Part shown: positions 33,899 to 34,038 of the stretch, in pieces
Layout of the letters: each line of letters starts with the position of its first letter
Position numbering within the stretch: position 1 is the stretch's first letter
Assembly: GCA_934178555.1 (NCBI GenBank)
Contig: CAKPQL010000017.1
Span: 1 to 34,038, forward strand
Direction of reading: 5' to 3'
Origin: an uncultured Clostridia bacterium
GTDB lineage: Bacteria > Bacillota > Clostridia > TANB77 > CAG-508
DNA: 34,038 bases
Notes under the pieces: model-generated
The model's input: only the letters and a program-made list of their open reading frames with translations
Told to the model about the DNA's origin: nothing
Database searches by the model: none
Translations under genes and position numbers: made by a program

Positions 33899-34038
33899 AT
33901 AGGTATAAGTAAATTATTTTGAGAAATGTTTCGTTGTAAAATACAAAACAAAAAATTTGCTAAAACCTTAAACGCGGCAAAATACGAAAAGGACAGAATT
34001 GTATTGTTACGATAGAAAATGTATGTACTGTTCTAATA

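Noticed and set aside
1..34038. tRNA, rRNA, CRISPR array or transposase genes
   Set aside because: No cloverleaf-like intergenic sequence, regular direct repeat array or transposase-like ORF was found by eye.

Overview
This is a low-GC chromosomal window. Its best fit is an uncultured, gut-type Firmicutes/Clostridia lineage: AT-rich DNA, strong AAGGAGG ribosome sites with several TTG/GTG starts, an LL-diaminopimelate aminotransferase, a class III fructose-bisphosphatase, a SipW-type signal peptidase and TrmFO. No tRNA, rRNA, CRISPR array or transposase was found.

Layout. 1-621 is the 3' end of tuf. 900-2268 holds plsX and acpP (lipid synthesis). 2447-4226 holds a SipW-like signal peptidase, a probable substrate of it and an unknown protein. 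4277-6373 holds dapF and dapL (last steps towards meso-DAP). 6453-7985 holds a sortase and an M15-type peptidase with a peptidoglycan-binding domain. 8106-9800 is an unknown protein with an internal duplication. 9978-19577 is a division and cell-wall (dcw) cluster in the order mraZ, rsmH, ftsL-like, a class B PBP (ftsI/spoVD), murE, mraY, ftsW/spoVE, murG. It contains no murF or murD. mraZ is preceded by four MraZ-type operator repeats. 19765-23758 holds a small conserved protein, topA and trmFO. 23804-33823 mixes purine genes (purF, purN, purD) and fbp with accessory genes: two foreign-looking ORFs, an ECF sigma factor fused to a membrane-anchored domain, and a Spo0A-like response regulator. 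An XRE regulator closes the window. DapL, DapF and MurE (with the DAP-type DNPR motif) form one coherent meso-DAP peptidoglycan pathway.

Main observation. Four genes (PBP, murG, purN, and the sigma fusion) are each split by exactly one extra base. Each time the extra base is a C directly before a GGA or GGT glycine codon, so the original frame shows an in-frame CGG. Reading CGGN as one step (a +1 shift) restores a full-length protein with Gly at the site. By eye I found no other in-frame CGG in any intact core gene of the window, although CGG occurs more than forty times out of frame. The only other in-frame CGGs are in two accessory ORFs with atypical codon use, at 23804-24157 (one) and 29292-29843 (two). 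This suggests either +1 recoding at CGG (skipped C or quadruplet decoding as Gly) in a lineage where CGG is otherwise unused, or a very specific sequencing artefact. It is the result here most worth testing.
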